Positions 44,188-54,417 of a DNA stretch of 64,000 nucleotides are shown here, one piece after another. The translations under genes and the position numbers were made by a program. Position 1 is the first letter of the stretch; every line of letters begins with the position of its first letter. The notes below the pieces were generated by a model, which had not been told where the DNA came from, ran no database searches, and worked only from the letters and a program-made list of their open reading frames with translations. Where the stretch lies: assembly GCA_043228905.1 (NCBI GenBank), contig JBHGNT010000020.1:7936001-8000000 (forward strand), given 5' to 3'. The stretch is from Azolla caroliniana (Eukaryota > Polypodiophyta).

Positions 44188-44833
44188 GATTAGAAACAAT
44201 ATCTCTCTCACACTTGCTCTCGTAGACAATGGAAGTAAATAATATGTTTATTATCCCTCTTGCTAAGAGGTCTAGCACCAACAAGGAAGAGAGATTAGTG
44301 TTTCTCTACTAAACACTATCACTAATCTCTCTTAAGCTTAAGGATTACAAGAAAGAGGAGAGGAAGTTTTAGCTCTTAATCACTAAGGAGATCTTTACAA
44401 ATGGAGGAACTTGTCATGAACACATGGCCATTATGTGAACCTCGAACCTTGTAATCCATAATTGAAAACCTCAACCATTAAGATAGCTTATTGTCATATG
44501 AGAAAATAAAAGGTACTTTTTGTATTAGATTGATTATTGTAAAAACTCTAGATCATTCTAGAATGTTCTAGAATGTCCTAGAACATTCTAGGTCTAGAAC
44601 ATACATGTATTCTTTAGGAACCTATAAATAAGGGCATACATGTATTCTCAAATCAATTCGAATCAACAACAGTCTTTAGCTCTCATTACATATCTTGTAT
44701 CCATTCTCTTTCTTCCTCTATCTTAATACACTCATTCTTTTCTTACCATTTCATTCCTTTCTTCTCGTGTTCCCTTATATCCTTCTTCCATCACTCTATC
44801 TTTTATTCTTGGTTTTGATAGTTTGATTCGAAT

Positions 44834-44868
<35 letters not shown>

Positions 44869-44892
44869 CTCCTCTGTAACCATCATGAAACC
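44188..44892 (+). promoter_or_regulatory. Probable gypsy 5' LTR/promoter with a perfect heat-shock element and TATA box
   Basis: Upstream of a gypsy gag start on the plus strand. 44556-44573 reads TTC-ta-GAA-tg-TTC-ta-GAA, four perfect alternating heat-shock pentamers, followed by another GAA-ca-TTC pair at 44581-44588. A TATA box CCTATAAATAAGGG lies at 44621-44634, about 50 bp downstream. A (TC)n run sits at about 44840-44866, just before the ATG at 44893. The LTR start is not defined because the matching 3' LTR is not in the window; the first part (44188-44450) may belong to copia A. Confidence 0.6.
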
Positions 44893-45339
44893 ATGGCCGC
44901 CATTAACTCCGAAGCATATCTCACTCTTGTTGGAAAAATGGAGAATCTTAAATCAATGTCTACTTGGGGATCTACAAAAGGTTACTATAGAGAAGCAACA
45001 ACAACAAGAGGAGTTCGCACGATGGGTTCAACAATTACATTCGACAATCATAGTGTTACAATAACAAAGGGTCGAAGGTCAAGGACTTATCAAGGAGCCG
45101 AAAATCAGCCTCCCAGCTAAATTTGATGGTTCGAGGGCGCATTTCTGAGGTTCCTTGAATCAAGTACGGTTGGTGATTCAAATGCATCCCACACGTTATC
45201 CGACAGATGCATCACGAGTCAGGTTAGTGGGCACCTTATTGATAGGCATAGCGTTGTCGTGGTTTGCTCCATTGCTAGAGGCAATTTCTCCTCTATTGAA
45301 TAATTGCTCCATTGATAGGCATAGCGTTGTTGTGGCTCA
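44893..45339 (+). pseudogene. Gypsy gag N-terminal fragment (fungal-type gypsy family), truncated
   Basis: ATG 44893 (MAAINSEAYLTLVGKMENL), a stop at 45118, then KFDGSRAHF and LNQVRLVIQMHPTRYPTDAS with LSWFAPLLEAISPLLNN: the capsid segment of a gypsy gag resembling that of fungal-type elements. A 35-bp stretch (ATTGATAGGCATAGCGTTG) is duplicated at 45238 and 45313. The gene is cut at 45340 by the gypsy 3 LTR. Confidence 0.7.
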
Positions 45340-45602
45340 TGCGACAAAGTCGCAAGGACTAAGGTTAAGGGGAGTTGAAGAAACTTAAATTTTAATAAGG
45401 CTTGTGTGGTGATGTTAGAAAGGTTAAGGATAGCAAGAAGAAGAGTTACAAGTACTATGTGAGAGAGAGCTGAGCATAGATAAAAGATAAATACAATGTA
45501 TGATTCAAGAAGCAAGATTATATGATATAAACATGATGTATATTAAAAATACAAGATTTTACCAACTTTACAATGCTTGATAGAAAGATGAATCCTTTCT
45601 CT

Positions 45603-45672
45603 ATCGACCCTTGATTTGAACCCACGACTTCAACTTTAAAACGCGAGGCTCTTCACCCAATGAGCTAGCTTT
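45603..45672 (-). ncRNA. tRNA-Lys-like sequence (SINE-like or relic), not a functional tRNA
   Basis: Minus strand: A-box TAGCTCATTGGG, D-arm closing AGAGC, anticodon-loop-like CGTTTTAAAG and B-box GGGTTCAAATC, resembling plant tRNA-Lys(UUU). Acceptor and anticodon stems do not pair well. Confidence 0.5.
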
Positions 45673-45914
45673 AATACTTGATTATTAACTTTCTCTTGAT
45701 TGCTTCCCTTGTTTTCCCTTCTTTCTCTTTATATAGTTCTCATGCAAATGATAATGTGTGAGTGCATAACATGCATGAAATGCATGTGATGCATGATCAC
45801 CATTTGGCGCACATGCATTACATGTGATGCATGATAGCCATCATGCTCATCTAAGCTCCCATGTGTGAAAATATATATGGGATAACTATAATGATGGACA
45901 TAAAACTTTAAAAT

Positions 45915-45982
45915 AAGTAATCTAGCTTAGTGGTGTATGCTTTGTGCTTGGTATACAAGGTTGAGGGTTCAAGTCCCTTAAT
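45915..45982 (+). ncRNA. tRNA-like module with Pol III A and B boxes
   Basis: TAGCTTAGTGGTGTATGC (A box) and GAGGGTTCAAGTCCC (B box) 40 bases apart, as in tRNA-derived SINE heads. A similar module lies at 46055-46120. Confidence 0.5.
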
Positions 45983-46054
45983 TTTGCTTAATACAATATT
46001 TAGGTTTATTCTTATATAGTGGAGCACATTCTTGAGAACATTTCTAAAAACAAA

Positions 46055-46120
46055 TAGCCTAGCCTAGTGGTATATACATTGTGCTTGGTTTATAAGGTTG
46101 TGGGTTCAAGTGTTTGAAAT
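46055..46120 (+). ncRNA. tRNA-like module, second copy
   Basis: TAGCCTAGTGGTATATACAT (A box) and GTGGGTTCAAGTG (B box), same spacing and intervening GTGCTTGGT-TATAAGGTT as 45915-45982; the two are diverged copies. Confidence 0.5.
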
Positions 46121-46194
46121 ATTATTAAATATAATATTTAAATTTATTTTTATATCGTGAAGCAAATCCTTCACGACACCCACCCCCTCTAAAC

Positions 46195-47699
46195 TTACAC
46201 ATTGGTTGTGCAGAGTTCATCCAACACTTCTTCCGATTCTTTTAGTTCTTCTACTTCTTCATAAAATTTGGGCTCTAGTGACTCCCTCCTTTTAAATATT
46301 TTAATCCTTTTTCCTACAATTGGGATATGAATTCCTGTCCCATCTAATTCATTGAGGAAATATGTGGCCTTAACTGTTATTTTCCTAACTTCATAAGGTC
46401 CAAACCATCTTTTTGTGAACTTCCGAATAGTATTGTATTGATTATCTAGGCTACTATCATATACTAATACCCAGTCTCCCTCTTGCACCTTCCTTGGTCG
46501 TATTCTTTTTATCTTGTCAAATCTGTCCTTATTCTTGATTCTTGCCTCTTTCAATCTAGTTGTTGCTTTTTCTATGTCTTCTATCCTAGATTGAGGTTGT
46601 CGTATCCGAATAGCAAGTAAATCTTCCCTACTCATTTCTGATTCCCAAGGCAACACAACCCATGTAGTTATCTTTTCTTCAATTGGCATTATCGGCTTCT
46701 GTCCTGTGATTAATTCTGCATGCATATATCCAGTAATAGTGCTATGAGTTGTCCTATCAACCCATAGTGCATAGGGTAAGACTTTTGGCCAATCACTGAC
46801 CCATCCTTTACATGCCTTTGCTAAAGCTTTAACTATTGGCCCATGTCCCCTTTCTATTTTTCCATTAGCTTCCGGATTGTATGCCATTATCAAAGATAAC
46901 CGAATCCCTATTTTGTCGAAAAAATCTTGAGCTTCTGTAGAATTGAGCTCTCCTCTATCTGCTAGTATCTTCCCGATATATCCATATATACAAACAATGT
47001 CCTCCAAGATGAATTGGCATACTCCTAATGTCCCTTTTGTTCGCAGTGCACGTCCTTCCACTTGATTTGTTAGATCTTCTCTTGCAAGAACCAAGTATCT
47101 TTTTGTCCTACTCCAAGTGGCATTGTTACCAAATCTATCATCCACTTGTAATGCACCCCCGGTGAGTATGTTGGGTGTAACTGATCACAAAATTTTACAT
47201 TTGAATAATATTGACAAGTGGGACAAGTTTCCACATACTTTTTAATTTTCTCATAGTATCGAGGCCACCAAAACCGTTCTATAATCTTATTGAAAGTGGC
47301 CCACACTCCTCGATGACCAACCCATTCTTTGTCATGCAGCTCTCTGATTATCTCCTTTCTTTGCCCTTTAGAACCTATTACTCTTTGCGGGTTTCCAATC
47401 TTGGTTTTCGGATGTCGCCATAGATATCCTTCATGCAAGAAGAACTTATGGGCTTTCTTGCGAAACTGTGCGAACTCTTTTCCATACCGATCTTTATACT
47501 TGTCAGGGGTTTGTAGATACTTCCCTATTTCCTTGAATTCTTCTTCATACTCCTCTTCTAGAAACTGCATTCCTCCTTCCCAGGTAATGCTTGTGGTGAA
47601 GAATGTTTGTTCTTTTTCCTCATCGTCCGAATCTAGAATCTCCTCTTCCTTATACCTTGCTCTTGATAACATATCCGCTACTGCATTTCTATTCCCAGA
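46195..47699 (-). pseudogene. Gypsy 3 integrase and RNase H end
   Basis: From 47699: a frame entering from the RNase H tail (AVADMLSRARYKEEEI), then the integrase zinc domain (ELHDKEWVGHRGVW and CPTCQ), first Asp YKWMIDLVTMP, a frameshift at about 47100, LADRGELNSTEAQDFF (second Asp), EANGKIERGHGPIVKALAK (Glu), and a C-terminal GPY-type module (RWFGPYEVRKI, YFLNELDGTGIHIP) ending CTTNV at 46195. The wording of these motifs (ERGHGPIV, LDGTxxxxP) resembles basidiomycete gypsy elements more than common plant ones; this is from memory. No chromodomain is seen. Confidence 0.85.
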
Positions 47700-48117
47700 T
47701 GTTACCGGCCGGCAAGGAGTCCAAAATACGGAGTGAAGGAATTAATTAAGTAGGGTTGTAAATAAGCATAGTGTGGACAGACGGACTGGAAACGGTATGT
47801 CGTTCCAGATCCGGACGGATCCCGAATAGGTGCGATATGCACCGTTTTGTACTACGGGCCGGAAACCTATTTAAAGGCCCGGACCCCATTGTAATCGGAG
47901 CGGATAATTAATAGAGCATATGGTGTTATACTTCTGTGTTGATTTCCGTTCTGTACTTATTGTGATATCTTACGCGTGTAATTAACCAAAGCACTCTAAT
48001 CGTGTAACCTACGTAAGTCGGTGTAATCGTTGAATCTTAATCCTATGCCGTAATCATCCTTTGGTGAAGTGTCTCCGTGACACCTTGTGTTAGGCCTTGT
48101 CCGGTCAGAGAATAACA
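47700..48117 (+). repeat. Gypsy 2 5' LTR
   Basis: 418 bp, TGTTACCGGCCGG...AGAATAACA. TATA-like CTATTTAAAGG at 47867-47877. Differs from the 3' LTR at about five visible positions (for example gtcgtt/gccgtt, actacggg/actatggg, atcgtg/attgtg). Confidence 0.95.
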
Positions 48118-48120
48118 CTG

Positions 48121-48143
48121 TTTTGGCGACCACGATTCCTGCT
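48121..48143 (+). other. Gypsy 2 primer-binding-site region
   Basis: TTTTGGCGACCACGATTCCT, shared exactly with gypsy 1. The tRNA is not identified. Confidence 0.6.
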
Positions 48144-48168
48144 TTCTCGCAGCGAACGACGGTAATGG

Positions 48169-51100
48169 ATGACTAGACCAACGCACGACCTGGTTACAGA
48201 CCGAGCTCGACGCCTCGCCGAACGGCAAAGACGGCGTGAGACTTTCCAGCAAGCAGCGCACGAAATTCGCTCGGATCGTTCGTTCTCCAACGAGATCCGG
48301 AGAGTCGCGGAGGAATCTCTTCGGTTACAACAAACTCGCGACCAGGACGACGGAAGCAGTCTAAGTAGTCTCCGGGAAACCGAACGCCTCCTGGAGGCGC
48401 TGGCAAGCGGAGAAAACGAGGCAGAAGCCTTTTCAGCCTACGAATCGGATTCCGAAGGGGGATACAGCGTGCACACGAACTACCAGAGCAGCAACGATAC
48501 CCTCGGCGGCCCGGAGGACGACGGGTCGGATACCGTGCCGACTCCAGAACCGGAACCGCAAACGGAAGCCGTCAACCCACCAACACCGGAAGTGGAAGAA
48601 GCAAAGCCACCGACACCAACGAAAGAGCCGGCAAAGGTACCGGAAGACGAGCCGGTGAAAGAACCGGAAAAAGAACCGGAAGAGGAACCGGAAAAAGCAC
48701 CGGCAAAACAACCGGAAGTGGAACCGGAGAGGAAACCGGAAAGATATCAACAAACGCCACTAAACCGCGGCCTAATACTGGACGACGACATGCCGTTCCA
48801 ATACTCAAAGTATCGCGATGATCCGGACGCGGAAGCGCATGTTCATGCCTTCGAGCAGACATGGGAAGCAAATCACACGTCCCAGCGAATGACACCGGAG
48901 GAAGAAGAACGCTCGAAGATAGCGGAATTCGGGGTCACGTTGGAAGGACCAGCGACACGATGGCGGCGGACGCAGGACCCGGCGACCATCACAACCTTTG
49001 CAGAATTAAAAGCAAAATTCTTGCATTTTTTCCACAAGGAGGTCGACCAGACGACAATGGTGGGCTTGTTTTATACGATCCGACAGGAGGCAGGGGAAAG
49101 CATTCCCCAATTCGTCATCCGTTTCCAACGAATGCATACCCAGCTTACCCGTGCACCCCCGGAGGAGGAATTACGGACGATATTTTTAAACGCACTCCGG
49201 GAACCGTTACGCACGGTGTGTACGGTAATCGACTTTCGAGGAAGCACCATTGACCAAGTCATTGACCGGGTCAGAGAAATGGAAAAGTCAAGCTCATGGC
49301 TTACACTGGGAACACTGCAACGGGCGTTACCCACCGAGGAAGATCTCCGGTTCCGGCAGGCAATTCAATGCACAATCTGCTTGAATGCCGGACACTCGGC
49401 AGTGGAGTGCACCATGCGAACCCAGTGTGTGATTTGTCAATCCAAGAGTCATACAACAGACCGGTGCGAGTATAACCTGTTAAACCGACAAGCACCACCC
49501 GTCCGACGGATCGAGCCAAGAAGCAGCCGAGACGAAGATGAAGATCGTTGGCAAAAAATGAACCGGTACCGACCGGCACAGGATGTCCGGTACGGAGACA
49601 GACAAGAGAATGATGGCCGGTACGGGAATCGGCATGATAACTACGACCGGTATGAGCGATCGGACCGTTATCGGGAGCCCAACAGGCGACACGAGCAATA
49701 CGACAGAGACCATTCCCCTGGTTACCGAAGGCACCAGGAGGACTACGGCCGATTTTACGATCCACCACGACAGGACTACCGAAATAAAAATAAGAATAAT
49801 AAGAAACGTAATTTCAAGAAAGGTGGTCACCCTAGGGACCCGGAACATGGAACCCCAAGGAGCCAACCGGCACAGAACGCACCACTCACTACGGGACCGA
49901 CTCCGGCTACCAGCAATGCTGAATCCAGCAATACCCGTAAAGAGTACTGCTACTACTGCAGGCAGGAAGGCCACTACAGTAACCAGTGCCCGTTAAAGAG
50001 CTACGAGAAACGACCAGCAGTTAATATGGTGGTTCCGGAAGTGGCGGATATACAGCAAGTAACCACACGGTCGAAAGGCATGGCCAAAGAGTGGGAAACA
50101 CAAGAGGCCATACGAAAACAGGCGACGGAATGGGTGAAGGAATCCAATGAAAGGAACGTCGCGGACGCGGAACGGCAAAAGGCGAATACCATAGGGAGTG
50201 CCGGCGCTGGCCACGCAGAAAACGAGACATGGCAAGCACTGCAAGAATGTCAGATCACATTGCCATTAGGAAGACTCTTGCAGCTCGTGCCGCGATTTAC
50301 GGAAGGACTAAAAACGGTCATGACAGACGGTATAGCCCCACCGGCACCAGTCCTTTTCTCGAATCCGGAGGAGGGACCGACGGTGGTGGACACTAGTAGT
50401 CCGGTGATTACAGCTATTGTCAAAGGGCACGAACTTCCCGGCACAGTAATCGATGGAGGTTCCGGGGTGAACGTAATAAGCCTCCGCACGTGTGATGCCT
50501 TGGGTATACATGAATGGGAGCCATGTCCGTTCTGGCTACGGATGGCGGATACGAGCTCTGTACGGCCGACGGGCTTAATACGTAAATTGGAGGTCACCAT
50601 AGGAGGTCACACATTTCACATCTCGGCTGTAGTGCTACAGCTACAGGCGCAAGGCGCGTACCCACTGTTGCTGGGCAGACCATGGTTGAAAACAGCACAC
50701 ATGAAGCAAAATTGGCGGAAAAATATGATTACCTTCCGGCGCGGAAAAGCCAAGGTCCGGGTACCGACACAACCACGGACGAGCAACGGTAAGGAATGCA
50801 CACCGTTGTATGCGGAATGCGTGAACATGCTTGAAGGGTTGGCAGACGACGAAGAAGCCCAGTACTTGGAGGAACACCCGAAGATCGTACCACTCTTCGA
50901 GATTGACGTAGCTGAAGCCGTAGCGCCATACTTGCCGCAGCGGGACGACACCGAAGCCGAACCAGACAAAGATTCGATTCGGGAATTACGGCAAGCACAG
51001 GAAGCATTGGAACGGGAAATGGCCGTTTCCCAACGGGTAAAAACATCCCAGCTCGACGAAGTGAACCTAGGAAGCAAGGACGAATCAAAGCCGGTACACA

Positions 51101-54015
51101 TCGCCAAAGAAATGAAGCCGGAAGATAAAGCGGCGATGATCAAACTTCTCACGGAGTTTCGCGACGTATTCGCTTGGTCATACGAAGACATGCGAGGGCT
51201 GGACCCTCAATTATATCAGCATCAGATCCACTTAGGCAAGGACGCGAAACCAGTGGCGCAAAGACGTTACCGAATGAACCCCAACTACGCCGCCAAAGTG
51301 AAGGAGGAAATCGACAAACTCCTAAGAGTGGGCTTCATCCGGCCGGTAAAGAAAGCGACGTGGCTGAGCCCCATCGTCGTCGTCCCAAAGAAGAACGGTA
51401 AAATCCGCGTGTGTGTAGATTACAGGACACTAAATGCAGCCACAATTACGGATGCATTCCCTCTTCCGTTCACGGATGGAGTACTGGATGCCGTCGCCGG
51501 CCATGAAGTTTATAGCTTTCTAGACGGGTTCAGCGGTTACAATCAAATCCGGATGCACCCTGACGACCAGGAGAAGACAACGTTCGTCACCGAATGGGGG
51601 GTGTTTGTGGCCGAAGTAATGATGTTCGGCCTAAAAACGGCACCAGCAACTTTCCAGCGAATCATCATGGAGATCTTCGGCGAATACATTCCTTCCTTCA
51701 TGCAGGTTTTCCTGGATGATTTTGCAGTCTATAGCCGGGGAAAAGACCATTTGCAGCACCTACGGTTATGCCTTGAAAAGTGTAGGTTATACCGGCTAAG
51801 CTTAAACCCAGCAAAATGCATCTTTGGAGTTTCAAGTGGAATCTTACTGGGACACATTGTAAGTAAGGAGGGCATTGCGGTCGACCCGGACAAAGTAAAC
51901 GCGATACTAGGGGCACCGGCGCCGAAAACGGCCAAAGCACTAATCCGATTCTTAGGACAGATCCGGTGGCACAGCCCGATGCTCCGTCACTTGGCTGACT
52001 TGGCTACACCATTACACACCGCGGTACATCGGACACCATTCCAATGGACGGATACGGAGGATAAGGCATACAATGCCCTGAAGGTACTTTTATCGCAAGC
52101 ACCCGTCGTGCAGCCTCCGGATTGGAGCAAGGAATTTCATGTGTTCGTTGACGCTTCTGACATCGCTATCGGCAGCGCCTTAATGCAACTTACGGAGCCC
52201 AAATGGTACCGGCCGGTATATTACGCCAGCCGGAAGCTGTCCCAAGCGGAGAAGAACTATTCGACGACGGAACGGGAGGCCCTGGGCATGATCTACAGTG
52301 TAACAAAGTTTCGTCATTACCTATTGGGCAGGAAGTTCTCCTTCCATGTGGATCACTCGGCGCTCCTGTACTTAGTGTCCAAGGCGTCCCTGACCGGTAA
52401 GTTGGCCCGTTGGACCTTACTGTTGCAGGAGTTCGAATTCGAGATCTTCCACCGGCCCGGTATCCAGCATGCCGTAGCAGACTACCTGAGCCGGTTAGAG
52501 TCCGGAGAATCAGGCAACGGAGTATCGGATGAATTCCCGGACGCAGAGTTATTCCGTATCACCCCGGAAACGGCAGCGGACGACACGGTGGCATCAGAAG
52601 ATAGGTGGCTGACAAACATGCACCAGTTCCTAAGCACGGGCCTGCCACCGGAGGAAATGAACCGGGACGAGAGGAAACAACTGGCGGTGCAGAGCCGCAA
52701 TTTCTGTCTGTTACGGGACACTCTCTACCACAAAGGAGCAGATGGAATATGGAGACGGGCAGTCCGTAGTGACGAGAAACAAGTAATCTTACAGGAAGCA
52801 CATTGTGGGGTTGCCGGAGGACACTATGCCGGGGAAGCGACGGCAAGGAAGGTATGGTAGAGCGGCTTATGGTGGCCCACGACGTTAAAAGACGCCGTCA
52901 AGTATGCTAAGGAATGTGACCTATGCCAACGAATGGGCCAGCCTACGGAGCAAGCACGGATGCCACACCAACCGGTACTTCCACTAGAGCCATTCCAGAA
53001 GTGGGGGTTGGATTTTGTCGGACCGTTCAAGCCACCGGCAATGAGAACGGGTAATCGTTATGTCATCGTGGCAACAGATTATTGCACTAAATGGGTGGAG
53101 GCTAAGGCCTTGAGAGACAATACCGCGTCATCCACAGCAAAATTCCTGTACGAGAACATTTGGTGCCGATATGGATGTCCGATTGAATTAATCAGCGACC
53201 AAGGAGGGCACTTCCTCGGCCAGGTAGTTGAAAGCTTAACAACGTTCTATGCCGTGGTCCATAAACGGAGCACACCGTACTACCCACAAGCGAACGGGTT
53301 AGCAGAGTCCACCAACAAAACGCTGCAGAACATTCTCCGCAAAATCGTCAATGAAAACCGGACGGACTGGGATACAAAGCTCCATAGCGCGCTATGGGCG
53401 TACCGAACGGCATACAAAACAAGTATCCGGACAACGCCGTTCCGGTTAGCGTTCGGCTTAGAGGCGGTCGTGCCGGTGGAGTTTCAGGTACCAAGCTTAC
53501 GGATCCAACTACGGGAACGGCTGAATGAAAAGGAGTCGGAAGAAATGCGGCTAGCAGCACTATGCGAACTGGAGGAGCAACGGCTGGCCAGCATCCTACA
53601 CATGGAACTGGAGCAACGACGACGGAAAGCGTTTGTTGACCGTCACCGGAAAGGTAATGAAAAGATGTTCGAAATCGGAAAGCCGGTGCTAGTATTCCAA
53701 ACAAGGATGGGCAAGATGCCGGGTAAACTCCGGTTCAGATGGACAGGCCCGTATTGGCTGACACGGGAATACAACGGGTCCTATCAGTTAGGGACACTTG
53801 CCGGTGAAGTGCTAGGCAAGTGGGTCAACGGATTTAGATTAAAGCCCTATAAAGGACCGATGCCAAAGAACCCGTTTATGCAGACCACCGGCACTATACA
53901 AGGAACGGTACGGATGGAAGAAAAAGACGACGGGGAACCCGTAGCAGAGGCGAAGGAAGACACGGCAACCCGTAAAGAAAACGGTAAGGGTCCGAAGGGA
54001 CCTACGGATGTGTAA
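48169..54015 (+). CDS. Gypsy 2 gag-pol polyprotein with one in-frame TAG
   Basis: A single frame of 1,948 codons from ATG 48169, broken only by TAG at 52858-52860. Order: acidic, Pro/Glu-repeat N-terminus (residues 100-200); capsid (about 210-390, IPQFVIRFQRMHTQLTRAPP); three zinc knuckles (CTICLNAGHSAVEC, CVICQSKSHTTDRC near 400-435; CYYCRQEGHYSNQC near 593); protease (VIDGGSGVNVIS, about 758); reverse transcriptase (about 1030-1240, catalytic FLDDFAVYS); RNase H (FVDASDIAIGSALMQ, about 1325 onward). Integrase follows: zinc domain HCGVAGGHYAG and CDLCQRMG, catalytic Asp in WGLDFVGP and LISDQGGHF, Glu in NGLAESTNKTLQN, then a GPY module (RWTGPYWLTREYNGSYQLG). The TAG lies in the integrase zinc domain (ARKVW-stop-SGLWWP). 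No chromodomain. gag and pol share one frame, so no frameshift signal is needed. The DGGSG protease loop differs from the usual DSG/DTG. Confidence 0.93.
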
Positions 54016-54417
54016 GATCACATACCGTCATTTAAAAATAAAAATAAAAAAATAATAATAATAATAAATAATAATAATAATAATAAGAAATCATTAAAAA
54101 TCGAGGTATGAACGGACGTGAAAGCAAGGAGCGAAAAGGTACGAAGTGGGCATTTAAGAGCCGCCACGCTACTTAATACTAAATTGGTACACGACGTGGG
54201 CATGCTCGAAAAAGGCGCCAAGACGCACAGAGAAGAAGCAAAACGCATGGAGACCTTTTCATTTCGCGAGCCAAGAAGCACAGAAGCACCAAGGCGGTGA
54301 AAGCTTACCAAACGCGAACTTGCACTCAGAGAACCCCCACGTTCGGAACTCCCTCTCTCTCGCTCTCACTCTCATCACCACTCTACCTCGCCATCTTTCC
54401 TCGACCTCGAAGCAGAC
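54016..54417 (+). other. A/AAT-rich spacer and leader of the gypsy 2 accessory ORF
   Basis: 54031-54094 is almost only A with T (AAATAAAAATAAAAA, then AAT repeats), directly after the pol stop. The rest, up to ATG 54418, has no conserved frame; it contains pyrimidine runs (CTCTCTCTCGCTCTCACTC at 54351-54369) resembling a splice-acceptor or leader region. Confidence 0.55.

Larger units (their letters stand above)
45340..46178 (-). repeat. Gypsy 3 3' LTR (inferred), containing three tRNA-like modules
   Basis: On the minus strand it starts TGTCGTGAAGGATTTGC at 46178, right after the integrase gene and a purine tract GAGGGGGTGGG, and ends ...CTTTGTCGCA at 45340. A TATA box CTATATAAAGAG lies at about 45730. 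The other LTR is outside the window, so the ends rest on TG...CA and context. Two plus-strand and one minus-strand tRNA-like units are embedded (separate entries). Confidence 0.6.

Noticed and set aside
45603-46120. Functional tRNA genes
   Set aside because: A and B boxes are present but acceptor and anticodon stems do not pair, and they lie in an LTR.
48433-54021. Long antisense open frames opposite gypsy 2 gag-pol
   Set aside because: They mirror the GC-rich coding strand and carry no recognised motif.
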